DNA of 64,000 bases from Neurospora tetraspora (lineage: Eukaryota; Ascomycota; Sordariomycetes; Sordariales; Sordariaceae): NCBI RefSeq assembly GCF_033439725.1, contig NW_026944384.1, forward strand, positions 6,634,001 through 6,698,000, given 5' to 3'. A model generated the notes under the pieces. That model did no database searches. It was not told the origin of the DNA and was given only the letters and a program-made list of their open reading frames with translations. Positions within the stretch are counted from its first letter, which is position 1; each line of letters starts with the position of its first letter. Below are positions 1-11,525 of the stretch, piece by piece. Position numbers and translations under genes: made by a program.

Positions 1-483
1 GTGTGATGATACAGAACAATGATGAGTCTCGGCGCGAAGCTCTCACAATGCTGACTTCAAGTGTGAAGTTGAAGCTGAAAACAAGAACAACTTCGAGAGC
101 GTGCTCGCCGTGAGCGAGCCCAGGCTTACATACTTTCTGGTGTCAGTCAGCTTTTTGTGATAACAATAGAAGAAAGCGGCCCGGTCAACATGGGGTTGCA
201 GGGGCTTCTACCGGGGGATAGCGCGGACTGGCTCGCAAGCTCACCCACCCCCCTGTCCGGCGCTTATTCCTCAACGCCATTGGCTCCCGCAGTGTCAACA
301 CCACTTCCATTGGCACTCTTCACATCAGGCAGACTGTGTAGGAAGCATGCCCAGCATGGCCGTGAGGACCTCAGCGGGCTCTCAGCGTGCTCTTAGTGGG
401 CAGAAGGGCTTGACCCCTCCTATGGTGCCCTTGTCGATCAGTTTCTTCCAGCGGCTTTACCACTCACTCGGGAAACCATCTGC
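1..483. other. no gene recognised
   Basis: Two short overlapping plus-strand ORFs occur here, but neither has protein-like composition, a good start context or splice signals. I see no RNA gene or repeat. Confidence 0.5.
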
Positions 484-1110
484 AAATGTCTTGCTCTCAC
501 TTGCCCTTCTCGAGCCTTACCCCGTACGGCTTCAACTGCTTTCGCCTTAATGCAGGCCACTCCATCCGGATCACATCATGACCAACCCAGTCGATCGCCT
601 GGGCTGCTGGGCGGTTAGCCAATAGTGCCAATATCATACGCCTATGGGCATACCCTTCCCAGATCACAGTAGACCAGAGCGAAGCGCAGGTGGAGTATGT
701 CCAATAGTCTTCCAGACTCGCATGTCATCTCGTTCCTGGACGCGCAACAACACCAGAAGCAAAGAATCGAACCAGCCCTTGTGCCTGATCTGGCCTGGAA
801 TCAGCCATCCTGTATGGTAGTGGGTGTGGTAGGAATCCAAAAACATGCGCCGATCTGGAGATGAAACTGGTCCGTTTGGAGGGTCATCGAGACATCCATC
901 TTGCGGTGAACCAAAGCGTGGGAAGTGAGGGTCTAGATAGCAGGTTTTGTTTCAGCTTAGGATAAGCGAGGGCTATATCTCACCTGATAAAAACCGTTGA
1001 ACTTTTCTGTTCTTCGTCGGATTAAATACTCCATAGCCCTTTGGCGTGTGGATGTCAGCTCTGGTCAGAAACCAACGTCGTGACCAGCGAGCAACCTTCA
1101 CGATCCACCT
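484..1110 (-). pseudogene. possible remnant of an unrecognised multi-exon gene
   Basis: I do not recognise this. On the minus strand three stretches read like protein rather than random ORF. About 1100-985 gives a basic segment containing ARWSRRWFLTRADIHTPKG, ending at a GTGAGA donor-like site. About 903-664 contains GQIRHKGWFDSLLLVLL and VWKTIGHTPPALRSG. About 666-508 contains GYAHRRMILALLANRPAAQ and DWVGHDVIRMEWPALRRK before a TGA. The second and third are in different frames and meet with no clean intron between them, so this is either a frameshifted relic or a gene whose splicing I could not solve. The composition of the segments (Trp, Arg, aliphatic runs) is the only evidence. It could also be chance. 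Confidence 0.28.
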
Positions 1111-1879
1111 CGTCGCGCTTACCGACTCGGGAACCTATCCAGAGCCGGCCACATTTGGGGGCCCTTTGATCTGCGGCGGACGGGCCAAGGCATGTTAGGG
1201 CAAGGCACAAGTTCCCGGTGCCCTACTAACGGTCCTCGGCTCCATTTCCTTGGGGGAGTTAAGCTAGCCATCATCATCTTGTGATTGGAATAAGCGCGTA
1301 TGAGTGCGGTTGGTAGAGTTGTTGACATGGTGGAGATGATAGGTGATGGCAGCGTCGAGCCCAGGTCCTAGGATGAAGATGTTAGTACCAGGCCAAGACT
1401 GATTAAGGAAGGCTGACAAGTGTCGGGAATAGCAAGATGCGAGTATAAAGTCAGCAACGCTCCCAACCTCCATTAACATCCAAGTACTGCCCATATATAC
1501 AACTCGGCCCCACTCCTTGGACGACACACTTCCAGCTATATACACCACCAATCCTCTGCTTTGCTAACGCGGTATGTCCTTCAGACTTTTCCCTATATAT
1601 GCTATTTCATATTAACGACAGTGCCTCCCAAACATGCTATGCAAAACAAAACAACAGCAAATCCAAACAAATCCCACCTCCCTTGAATTCCTGTATACCG
1701 ACCAAACCTTCGAGCTGATGCGCCGCGACGAACATTCCCGACGGATGACGTATCTGACACAATGCTGTTGCCAATGTGGTGTCAGGCCCAGGTCTCCTGA
1801 GGCTTGGCCGAGAAGCTTGACTCGACATCCCGACGATGACAGCATCATGTCTCATAACCCCCCAGCTTCCGCATGCCGT
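1111..1879. other. spacer downstream of the methyltransferase gene
   Basis: ORFs of 60-95 codons occur on both strands without recognisable motifs. A minus-strand segment near 1119-1190 ends in a GTAAGC donor-like site and could be a further exon of the doubtful gene to its left. Nothing else is supported. Confidence 0.4.
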
Positions 1880-3295
1880 CTACTGTGGCTTCTGCGCAAA
1901 CCAGAAGTAGTAGTTGAAATACCGATGCACCCTCGGATTATCCAACCCCTTCCTAGCCTCCATCATAATCATCTCCTTCTGCACCTGATCCAGTCCCAGG
2001 GCATCAAACGGTCTGCCCGCCAGGGCCTGCATGATCTCCAGAATGGCCATCTTCTGATACATGCCGACCAGCCTGAGCGTCTTATCCTTTGCCCAGACGC
2101 CAATGGGCACCTTCTTGACCACACACTGGATGTTGACGAACCCGGCGTCGGCAAGGTATTGCTTGAGGATCTTGGGCATGGTGATGTTCATGTTGAACTT
2201 GGCAAAGGCTTGTTGGGTCAGGTCGTAGAGGACTTTGACTGGGTCGTCGGCGGGCATGGTCTCGTCGTCGCAGAAGACTTCGCAGTTTAGTTCTTGGAAT
2301 TCGATCCAACCGCCTGGTTTGAGGGCTCTGTCGACATCACTGTTAGCGAAAGACACCATCTTGTAGGGATGAGACAAAAGGACCTACTCCATAGCATGCC
2401 CCAAAACCACCGGCAAATTCTTCAACACCGTCGCCATAAACCTAAAATGCGCATAATCCACCTCCCCCCTCATCAACCACTCCTGCTCACAATCATCCAC
2501 CAAAAAGTCCACATTAGGGGGTACCCAAATTGGCTGAACAGGAGAGATATCCATTCCCCTGACCCTAGCCATCGGCCATCGATCACCGGCATCAATCGCC
2601 CAAATACCCGTTCCCGTTCCAATATCCAGTATATTCTGCGGATTCTTCCCGAGGGGCGCAAACGCCAGCTGGCCGTCCAGCAGCTCGAGAAGCATGGCGT
2701 GCTTCATGTCTTCGCGCGACAGCTCGGCATCGTCGTTGGGGATCGGATAGCGAGAGTTTTTGTAGGATTGGTAGCGACGCCCGTGCTCGTAGGTATGTGC
2801 GTAGATGGAGGAGGTGGCGGAGGTGCTGCCGGTAGAACGGGTTTCGTAGCCTTCGGTGAGGGAGAACTCGTCCGAGTCGGAGGCGTCGTCGTGGCCGGCG
2901 GCTTCTATGTTGTCGTGGTGGTGGCCATGGTGGCGGCCGTGGTGGCCGTCGTTGTGGGAGCCATTGTACGATGATGATGATGGAGCTGTCGTCGCTTGTT
3001 GCTCGTGGGTGGTGGTTGGAGCTAGGAGGGGAGCTTCGTGAGCTTCTTGAGCTTGCTGAGCTTGGGAAGCTTGTTGCTGAGGTGCGTCTGGCACAGTGTT
3101 TGAAGTGGTGTTTGCTACTTCATCAGCGGGAGCGGCTGCGGCGGGAGCTGACGTTGACGTCTCGACACTGTCCTCTGCAGCGGGGTCTCGAACTGCACTT
3201 GGTCTTTGCGCAGAAGTTGTGTTAGGCGCATTCGAGGTCGCAGTTAGAGTTGCAGTCGCATCGTTCGCAGTTGATCGGTCGCTGGAACCCGTCAT
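1880..3295 (-). CDS. LaeA-like SAM-dependent methyltransferase
   Basis: Two exons, 2388-3295 and 1880-2327, give 451 residues. The 60-nt intron (2328-2387) has donor GTAGGT, a CTAAC branch site and a CAG acceptor; joining restores a reading frame through EALKPGGWIEFQE. Residues 1-185 are low-complexity (Ala/Thr/Gln-rich, then a His/Gly tract). Then comes the family signature YPIPNDDAELSRED, SAM motif I ILDIGTGTGIWAID near residues 222-235, an acidic VDDCEQEW stretch and the late motif LKPGGWIEFQE. This is the layout of the LaeA/UMTA group of fungal methyltransferases. Known members act as nuclear regulators of secondary metabolism or as small-molecule methyltransferases; which applies here cannot be read from sequence. 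I prefer the ATG at 3295 (context CCAAAATGA) to the in-frame ATG at 3331, which has T at -3. The next gene upstream on the same strand is an FAD monooxygenase, a common tailoring partner. Confidence 0.85.
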
Positions 3296-4561
3296 TTTGG
3301 TGTGAAAGAATTTGGATCGTAACGATTTCATTTAGTTGTTCAGAGGAACAAAATGGTTGGAGCAAGGCAGGAGGATCAATCGGGAGATGGGCAGGAAGGG
3401 GCTTCCTTGACGTTGTCGAATTGGCAATTGCGACTCGAAATTGATATTGATTAAGAAGTCGTCTCGGTCTGTTAGTTCCGGTATCTTCCCTCTTTTTGTA
3501 TTTCAGTTTCTGTAACACCTTGAACTTGTTAAATACCTTTTTCGATGAACAGACCGAAACAAAAGAAATGCATGTACATATCCTCAAGTTAATAACGTCA
3601 ATATCAAAGGATCACCATCATCACTAATCAAGGGAACCCTCTCCCATGTCTCGCCAAAATCCAACGACGAAAAGCGGCCCGTCCCCGGCTTCACCTTCCT
3701 TGTTAGTTCATCTCGTGTCGTTTTGTCCTATTAGATGCTTGAGTATTTCTCTTCCATTTCCTTCCAATGGATTATTTTGGGAATTACACAACATTGTTGG
3801 TTGATGGACAACCATTACAGAGCATCCAATCTTACCAAACGTTGAAAAGTTTCACCACGTTGTAGTGTAATCTGCAACATCGCGTGGTAATGTAACATCG
3901 GCCATCCCCAAAACTGACCGGTGCCGCTTGAACCGCCAAGCGAACCGAAAATCCGCAGATCCCTTACATACGATCCTCGATCCTACGTCATTCCTCGAAG
4001 AACTCCGGATGCAAAAGTTGGGATATTCTTCGTCCCTCGATGTTGCGCAAACTCGATAGATTCGACAGACAATACGGGAAGTGGAGGATACTCGGTTGAA
4101 GACTTCGATTTCGGGCACTGAAGCAGCAAAAATACCGTTACACTCCAGGCTTCAGGGGATACATACACGAATTTACCAGACGGGTTAGGGTTTTGCGTAT
4201 GGATCCGTACGGGTACCTGTATCGCTGTATGCATCGTATCGTATGACGACCTTTCCCATTTTCCCATCTTCCCTTTCTCGAAAGGTATAAGCCAAGTGCG
4301 AGAGTGCAACACCAAGGACGACATCTGTTTCATCATTTCTAATGTGTCTTATTCTCTGTGGGTGTACTAACTTCCTCTTCCCTCTCTTCCCTCTCTTCCC
4401 TTTTGCTCGCTTTCGCTTGCATATCTGAATCCTGTCATCTCCCCATCATATGCCATGTCCATATCTCACCCATACCTTGCGAGCCATTAACAATTCGAAT
4501 CCAGTCATGTCCCGTCACGACCACCAAACCTCGGCTTCAACCCAGGGAGAGTCCAGGAGGC
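3296..4561. other. intergenic; promoter side of the methyltransferase
   Basis: This holds the methyltransferase 5' region and the 3' end of the monooxygenase. ORFs here are short and lack protein-like features. A CT-rich tract lies near 4370-4400. No RNA gene or mobile element is visible. Confidence 0.5.
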
Positions 4562-5968
4562 TCAAACACTCCTCCCATGCCCCTTCCTAACCATCAACAT
4601 CTTCTCCACATTCGTCGCATCCATCGCCAACTCGGCCTCTTCCAGCGCCTGTAGCGCTGCCTTCGAACCTCTTTCCACCATATCTTTGTCGTACGCCGCA
4701 AACACTTCTTTCCTATCCGCTCCACTGTCTCTGATCGCCAGCAGAGCCTGCACATAGTTGTGCACATCAGTAACAGCATGCTGAAACCCCTGCCCTCTCA
4801 AAATCAGCATGGGATGTCCCGCATCCCCCGCCAGCGTCACCCTCCCGTCCCTATTACCAAACGGCTGGGCAATCCAGGTGCCCATCTCGTCGACAAAAGC
4901 CTTGGTGTGAGTGTCGTCTTCGGGCGTGGAGTCGACGACGACTTGGAAATCGGGTGAGAGGCCTTGCCAGGATTGTTTGAGGTAGCGGACGGCTTCGGGA
5001 CCCTTGCGTGGGATGTCGGGCGTGGTGGAGAAACAGCCTTTCCAGATTTTGGACCAGAAGACTGTGTGCTGGATGTTACCGGGGGCGATTTCGTTGGTGT
5101 ACTGGACTGTTTGTTGTGCTTGTTAGCCATTTGCTTGTTTGGTTTAGTGACGTTCTGGTGCTGTGCCATGACATGACCAAGAAAGAAAGAAAACGTACCT
5201 CCAAACCCCCCAACAGCCCCTCGACTCATAGCCATAGCGAAAACCGGATGCTTCTCCAGCACCTTCTGCACCATCTCCTCATCTTGGTAGTCAACGATAC
5301 AAGTACCAATCATGAACCCGCTCCTCTTCACTTTCGCCTTCTCTTCTCCATTTTCTTGATCCGCAAATAGGATCTCCCGAACTTTACTCCCCGCCCCGTC
5401 TGTGCCGAGGACATAATCCGCCCACATCTCCTCCTCCTCCACCCCTTCTTCTCCTTCCAAGGTAACTTTCACCTTTTCCGGCTCTGTCTCAGTATCCAGT
5501 CTAGTCACCTTCCTCCCCCAGACGATGTCCAACCCCTCACTCAACACCTCCCTAAGTCCCCGCCTCGTAATCCTTCTGCTTCCCGGTACCGCGCTCTTGA
5601 AGAGCATATCGCCTGTTTCGCCATTATACATAGGCAGCGTCTCCGCCCACTCGTCAAAGTTGAGATGAGGGTTGCAAATAGCCTTGTCAAATTGGGAGAG
5701 GATGGAGGAGGGAAGGAGCGAGGAGAAGATGGGCAGGGCCCAGTGCAGGAGGATGGTCCAGTCACGGGGGCGGAAGTTGAGGTGCGGTTCCGAGTCGTAG
5801 ATGAAGACTTGGAAGCCGTGCTGCGAGAAAGTTAGTGATCCGTTGGAGAAGGAGAGGGGTGCGGAAGAAACATGCCTTTTTGAGGGCTTGAGCTGTGAGA
5901 AGGCCGGTGAGGCCGGCGCCGATGATGACGACTGTTGGGGAGGGGTTGGAGTCTTTTGGCGCTGCCAT
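4562..5968 (-). CDS. FAD-dependent monooxygenase (group A)
   Basis: Three exons (5876-5968, 5199-5820, 4562-5106) give 419 residues. Three hallmarks of class A flavoprotein monooxygenases are present in order: the N-terminal dinucleotide-binding motif VVIIGAGLTGLLTAQ (residues 14-28), the DG motif YVLGTDGAGSKVRE, and the GD motif VTLAGDAGHPM followed by GQGFQHAVTDVHN, which binds the FAD ribityl chain. Such enzymes use NAD(P)H and O2 to hydroxylate small aromatic or polyketide substrates; the substrate is unknown. There is no signal peptide, so it is probably cytosolic. Intron 1 (5821-5875) uses a rare GC donor (AAG|GCATGT) with ACTAAC and CAG; only this junction keeps the frame. Intron 2 (5107-5198) has GTACGT, CTAAC and CAG. 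It lies in the same orientation as the LaeA-like gene 1.3 kb downstream. Confidence 0.85.
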
Positions 5969-7203
5969 TTCTGCTGTTGATACTAAGAGGTATCTGTAGA
6001 TGAGTTGTTCTAGTGATGGTATCAGGCCGGAAGAACGTAGACGGGAAAATTGGCGAAAAAGGAAAGTTGAAGATCGGAAAGTTGTTTTTGTACACTACCA
6101 CTTGGCGCAGGTTCAAGTGAAGGCAGGTAAACCGGTGAATGGGATATGGCTCGCTTTTGGAAGGATATCTCAAACGGAAGAAGAGTGATATATATATATG
6201 TATACATATGAGGAAGAACCTTGGTGGCTACCTATCTCCGGCCCTCTAGCCTTGCTAGTCCCGACACCAGGGAAGTGACCTTTCCCACAACCCGCCCGTA
6301 ACGCCGACGACGAGCCGATGAGAAGGTCAAGGTCCCGGTTCGGCGGTGGATCGCCATGAGTGGTGGTCTATCGGAAGGCCTGGTATCGGTATGGCGGTAT
6401 AGACTCCAAATTCGGTATCGATTAACCAGAAGACCAAACGACATCCATGTACCTTGTGGAAGCTCCACCACGGAAACTGAAGCACCGACGGCGCCGACGC
6501 AGCCCGCTGGTGGACGAGGTGGATTTTGTGCGTTTCAACACCTTGAAGATGACGCGGTCACGGTGCGATGGTGCTAGTATCGCCGATGATATATCCGAGC
6601 TTTACAAGTGGTGGTTGGAAAGTTCATGATTGCAAGCGGAAACGACGGAGACTCGGTGTTGATGATGCCGAGGGTGGCAGACGGTTGAGGAGTAAAGTCG
6701 TGACATCCAGTTGCTTCGCGATTCTCATTGTTTTGTGATAGTGCGTAGTTCAATACGTTCAGTTTGAGGAGGCGTGCCGAAGAATGGACAAGAAGATCGG
6801 AAAATGGAAGTTGGAAAGATGGGAGGAGGACGGATGTGGAATTGAGTGCCGTGGTTCACCGCTGCCGTCCGGCGTGCCGGCGTACAAAGTCCGGTAAGTT
6901 TCGTATCGGTATTTACCCTGTTACGTAATGAAAAATATGAAACTTTTACTCTTTTCGACTCTCCCCGCCGATTTCTCCTCATCTTGTTGGCTCGTTGGCG
7001 ATGCATTTCAACACCGGGAAATGATCGGGAACATATTCTGCCCTTCTCTGGCCCTGAACACAAACCCAATGTTTGCAACTGATATCGGCGACGGGATTGA
7101 AGATCGAAGCCAGGCAATAAGCGCCAACAATTAGTGACACGTGGCTAGCTTCCTCCCCAGGTGTCACATATAACATGTACAACCCAACTCTCATAATATC
7201 GAA
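5969..7203. other. intergenic between monooxygenase and tRNA
   Basis: Contains the monooxygenase promoter side. A short TA-repeat (about 6188-6210) is present. ORFs of 60-130 codons are mutually overlapping on both strands and show no family features. Confidence 0.5.
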
Positions 7204-7285
7204 GGCGTAGTGGCGGAGTGGTCTAACGCGCCAGACTTGAAATCTGGTTCCTTCGGGAGCGTCTGTTCGAACCAGGCCTACGTCG
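7204..7285 (+). tRNA. tRNA-Ser (anticodon UGA)
   Basis: An 82-nt cloverleaf with the long variable arm of class II tRNAs. The acceptor stem GGCGTAG (7204-7210) pairs with CTACGTC (7278-7284) with one G-U, and the discriminator is G7285. The anticodon stem CCAGA/TCTGG encloses loop CTTGAAA, giving TGA at 7238-7240. The T arm is GTCTG-TTCGAAC-CAGGC, which includes the internal B box. There is no intron. A T run follows immediately as the Pol III terminator. It decodes UCA and, with wobble, other UCN serine codons. Confidence 0.96.
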
Positions 7286-7286
7286 A

Positions 7287-7295
7287 TTTTTTTTT
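7287..7295 (+). terminator. RNA polymerase III T-run terminator
   Basis: A run of about nine T residues begins one base after the tRNA discriminator, the standard Pol III stop signal. Confidence 0.85.
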
Positions 7296-7690
7296 GCCTT
7301 TAACTTCTTGTTCACTCTACCAATTTTGATATTGGTATTAGTTTTGGCAGGTGCAGTTTTTTGTTCCTTCCGTCGAGTATCTGGATTGGGTCCGTGCGAG
7401 GGGTGGTGATAGCCTCTCTTTTTTTCCTCTTCCCTTTCCCCTTCGTTCTTCACTTTCAAACTCTCTTACAGCCCCAATGCTTGTGAGCATGCTCATACCT
7501 TAGTGACCCACGAGAACAAAAGTTTTATGCACTATATAACTCAAGTAGTATGATCAAACGAAGAGAAAGCCCATATGGCATATATACAAAGTTGCGGGCA
7601 CCACCTCCAAGCCCACAATCACAGGCAAGACCCAATAGAAGTGAGCCTTGCCTCCATGTCTTACACTCTCATCCCACAAACCCCCTACAA
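7296..7690. other. 3' region of the GH6 gene
   Basis: Between the tRNA and the stop codon of the minus-strand cellulase. No gene features; it probably holds the cellulase 3' UTR. Confidence 0.5.
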
Positions 7691-8999
7691 CTAGTTCTTT
7701 ACAGAAGCATCAGCATTCTTCACCAACATCTCCACATACCCCCCAAACCACGCTCCCGCCCTCGGCGCCCCCGCAAGTCCACACTGCCCATCACTTTCCC
7801 CGCCCGGCTTAACCCAAACAATCGCATCCACATTCCCATTCTGCAGAACCGTCTGATCCGTGGTGGGCACGTGTCCGAAGCCCGCCGGCCCAACATTGCA
7901 CCACTCACCCCACTCCTTCCTAGCGCCCGGCAGGGCGACGCGACCCTGGTCGATGATGAAGTGCGACGGCAGGCCTTGTTGGATGAGATAGGGGGAGAGC
8001 GAAGAGGCGTAGTGCGATTCGTCGTAGGAGGGCGACCCTGCGGTGTAAGAGTCGCGGGGACGGGTGGTGTTGGAGGTTAGGTAGGGGTTGTAGTTGGATA
8101 CGTTTGTGGAGAAACCGCGGATTGTCGCGGGTTTGGCGAGGGAGAGGACGGTGGCGAATTCCTTTGCGGCTTGTTTGGGGAGGGGGTTGTTAGTTTTGGG
8201 TTTTGATGATGATGGGAAGGGCGGGAGAAGTGAGGAAGGCGGAGGCGGGAAAGAAGACGGAAGAAACGGGGGAGTGAAAAGAGGAGGGAAGGGACAACGA
8301 AAGTCGGGTCTTACCAAGCGGCAAACTATCACCCCACCCCAGCCATCCACCATTCGCAGCATCAAGATACAACGCCACATTATCCAACTGCAAGTTCTTG
8401 ATCGCAAAAGCGATGCCTTCCCGATAAGTAGGAACAGCCTGCTTGCAAAACTCCACGCCCGTGTTGGTAACAGCGTTACCCAACGAATCCGGCTCCAACA
8501 CCACAGCAAACTGCAAGTCCTTGGCCGCAGCCAACTTCGCAGCATAAGGCTTGACGAACTGCTCCTTATAAATCCTCAACCCATCATTCTTGCTGCTTAG
8601 CTCTCCGGCGCTTTCACCCGCTGAGCAATCACGATCGGGGAGGTTGTACAGCACCAACCCAACCACCTGTTTCTGTCCAGTCCGACTCTGCTCATCACGA
8701 GCAGCCTTGATGGCGTCGTCGATCTCGGAGAGCCCGGAGCGAGAAGTCACCCAGACGAAGGTGCCGATTTTTTCGACCTTGCGGACCACGGCCGCGTTGG
8801 CCTTGTCGCCCTTTTGGGTGAAGGACTTGTACGTGTCCTCGAGCTTGGCGGCCCACTTGGGGTTCGCGAAGAGCTTCTTGCCGACGAAGGGGTTGATGTC
8901 GGAGGCGGAGGACCTTGGGGACTTGGGAGGACCGAGGGGGGAGGCGGTGACGGAGGCGCCGGCGGCCGAGAGGGCGGCGAGGAGAGTGAGGGCGCGCAT
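7691..8999 (-). CDS. GH6 cellobiohydrolase/endoglucanase, secreted, no CBM1
   Basis: Two exons, 8315-8999 and 7691-8169, give 387 residues. The intron 8170-8314 (145 nt) has GTAAGA, an ACTAAC branch site and an AAG acceptor, and is phase 1. Residues 1-19 form a signal peptide ending VTA before SPLG. The GH6 motifs are NLPDRDC (119-125), whose Asp124 matches the catalytic acid of the Trichoderma Cel6A family, VVLEPDSLGN with Asp171, the GFSTNVSNYN segment, and the C-terminal VWVKPGGESDG with the preceding TDQTVLQNGN. These are inverting beta-1,4-glucanases that release cellobiose from cellulose chain ends or cut internally. There is no Cys-rich cellulose-binding module or Ser/Thr linker, so this is a catalytic-domain-only enzyme. 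A TATA-like box lies about 90 nt upstream. Confidence 0.93.
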
Positions 9000-9085
9000 T
9001 TTGATGTGTGATGGGGTGTGTGAAGGGGGATGGGGAGAGGTGATGGAGTGGCTGGCGGTTGATGATGGTGAAGATGGAGGTCAGG

Positions 9086-9093
9086 TCTTATAT
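9086..9093 (-). promoter_or_regulatory. TATA-like box of the GH6 gene
   Basis: The minus strand reads CATATAAGACC here, roughly 90 nt before the GH6 ATG. The position suits a core promoter with a short leader. Confidence 0.5.
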
Positions 9094-9099
9094 GGCTAG

Positions 9100-11525
9100 G
9101 TAGTCGGTCATCAAGGTAGCACGTCATTCTCCCCGTCTCGCCTGTCCAGATCCAGATCCGAGATCATCGCCTGCGGGACAACAACCCCCATACCCCAGAC
9201 AGACCCAGACGGACCTGGAAGCCATACATCCGTCGGCTTGTCCATGATCATCTTGCTGGTACTAGCTTGTTCATGCTCGGCTTGTTTCACCTTGCTCGGC
9301 CCAGGTCCGACCGAGACTTCCCAGAAGTGGCTACTAGGTGTAAGTGCCGGACCCGTGAGGAAAGGAACAATGTCGGGGTAAGCGGGCCAAGGCCTCGGCC
9401 TCCCGTAGCGTAGCGTCGCGGTAGCGTTTCTCCGGATTCACGGAAGCTCACCTTCCGAAGCGCAGGTTCCTTGGCCGAAAGAGGAAATTCCAGGAACCGG
9501 AACCGGGTCAGGTGCCGAAAAGCGATGGAAAAGACGGGGTGAGCGGGCAGTTCCCCAGATTCAGAAGCGGTGGTAATATGACCTTGATTGCCGATCTGGG
9601 GAATATTTGACAGATCTCTTACCGATCTTGAAGAGACGAGGTGCGTGCATAAGCGACCGAAGTGAGGATGGTGTATACCAAACGGCACCGCGCTCCGGAA
9701 GGGACTCAAGCTGTGATGATTCGTGCGCTTGCGCGAAGATCAACGGTTTCCCGGCTGCCACTCGGCGAAACTGACGGGCCGTTCGGGCAACATAGATTGG
9801 ACATGGACCCCAATGAGTGACACCACATGCCTCTCATGTTAAGAACATGCGCACGTATAACGACAACCTCGCAACAAGATTGTGGCTTCACGCAATGGCC
9901 ATCGAGGTAACTTGACTCGATGATAAATCGCATACTACTCTCAAGGTAGCGCAAACCGCGCTCTCCACGTTCAACATCGGGAGCATCATCCACTTAGGAC
10001 CCAGTATCCCAATCGAGATAATCGTAAACTTGGCCGATTTTCGATCGATCGCACCTCCGGCCAAACTGCCAGTGGCAAGATATACGAAGGCCTCACTGCC
10101 TCTCGTGTTATGCCATGCGTCTTGTTATCGCGACCATTGCTTTTTCTGCCATGTTCTCTCTGCGCGACACCGATGACTGCCTCTCAGCTCGTCTTATATG
10201 GAGAGGAAAAGCCAAGACCACGGAGATGCTAGCCTTTTGGTCCGTTATAGGTAGGCAAGCCTCCTCGAGTGTTATCGTCCAGCCGGACGGTATGGAATGA
10301 CTTTGCTCCATATCCCGAGCGCCGGCAGCGGTTGGTTAAGCCACAGGTTTTGCCACAACTGCCACAGCTTGTCAAAGACAAGTCTGGATGTCAAGGCCTG
10401 GATAGATGTGAGAGGGGTGGTGGCTGAGTTTTGAGAATAACTTGTATGGCTTGTCCATCCAGCGTTGACAGACAAGCTGTCGGGACGGGTCGTGTGCCAG
10501 GCTGAACCGCTGAGGAAGGTCATCAGATGTCCGATTGGTTGAGCTCGTCAACAGCACGCGACAGGCTGGCAGCGCTCCCGACTCCGTATCCTCTTCCGAG
10601 GTAACTTGCTTTTTCCAAATCTTTATTTGCGGTTGCGGAACTTTTACCAGCGGGAAGATCGCGCACTTGAAGACGATCTACTCAACCCAGGAAACTGGCT
10701 CAGTTGGGGTGTTGCGATCGAGACCGGAGTGCTGGGGAACTCATGTGAACAATGATTGTCAGCCATCACCCAGTTTGCTGCATCTGTCCGGTAGAGGTAT
10801 ACTACTAGCTCATGCGGATACCCGTTTCCCCAGGCCAAGGGTCTTTTGTCGAGGGTTGATAGCCTGGCTCCCTGGTAGTACGTAAGGAATCGGATTGTGC
10901 ATGCTAGCATCAGATTGCACGATTGACCCAATTCTGCGTATCCCGATGGAAAATACGGGCCTCTCTTGGACCCAGCCGCGGGTATTCGCAGCTGAAATCA
11001 CTCCGGGTCACTCCCGGCTCCGCGCAAATCTTCACTTGGTGACATAGCCATGGCGTCAATACATGGCCGCCAACTGTCCAGCCTTCCAGCCCTCTGGGTG
11101 TCTCTTTTCACCATCTTGCCATGGTACTGGTATCTCGAAGGGGTTCCACAACGGGCGTTGAGCAAAGTGTCAATGCATGTCTTGCTCCCTCGTTTCCTAC
11201 GTACCGTGAGCCACAAGCCATGAGCGCTTGCATGTTTTGAAGGTGTAGCGGAGCGGAAACGGAAACCAGCGCCATGATTTCACGCACATGGCCGCCAGTT
11301 GCGGCTAAGGACTTATACGCTCTAGGGCGGGTCGTCCGAGGGGTGGGGGTGTCGAGGATCGAGGCTCGAGGCTCGAGGATCGAAGTTCCGAGATCGCGAA
11401 GATCATAAACCCGCTTTATCATCCTCTTCCCATATCGCCTTGCGATCCCGTCTCCGGGAAGCGCACCAGCTGCAGTATGATGCTCAAAAATTGACCTGCC
11501 CAGTCCCAAAACACTCCCAACACCA
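9100..11525. other. 2.4-kb spacer, no gene recognised
   Basis: GC-balanced DNA with overlapping ORFs up to 140 codons on the minus strand, none with recognisable motifs, splice-linked partners or a convincing start. It contains the GH6 upstream region at its left end and the upstream region of the rhodopsin-domain relic at its right end. A short GAGGCTCGAGGATCGA-type direct repeat occurs near 11355-11390. Confidence 0.45.
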
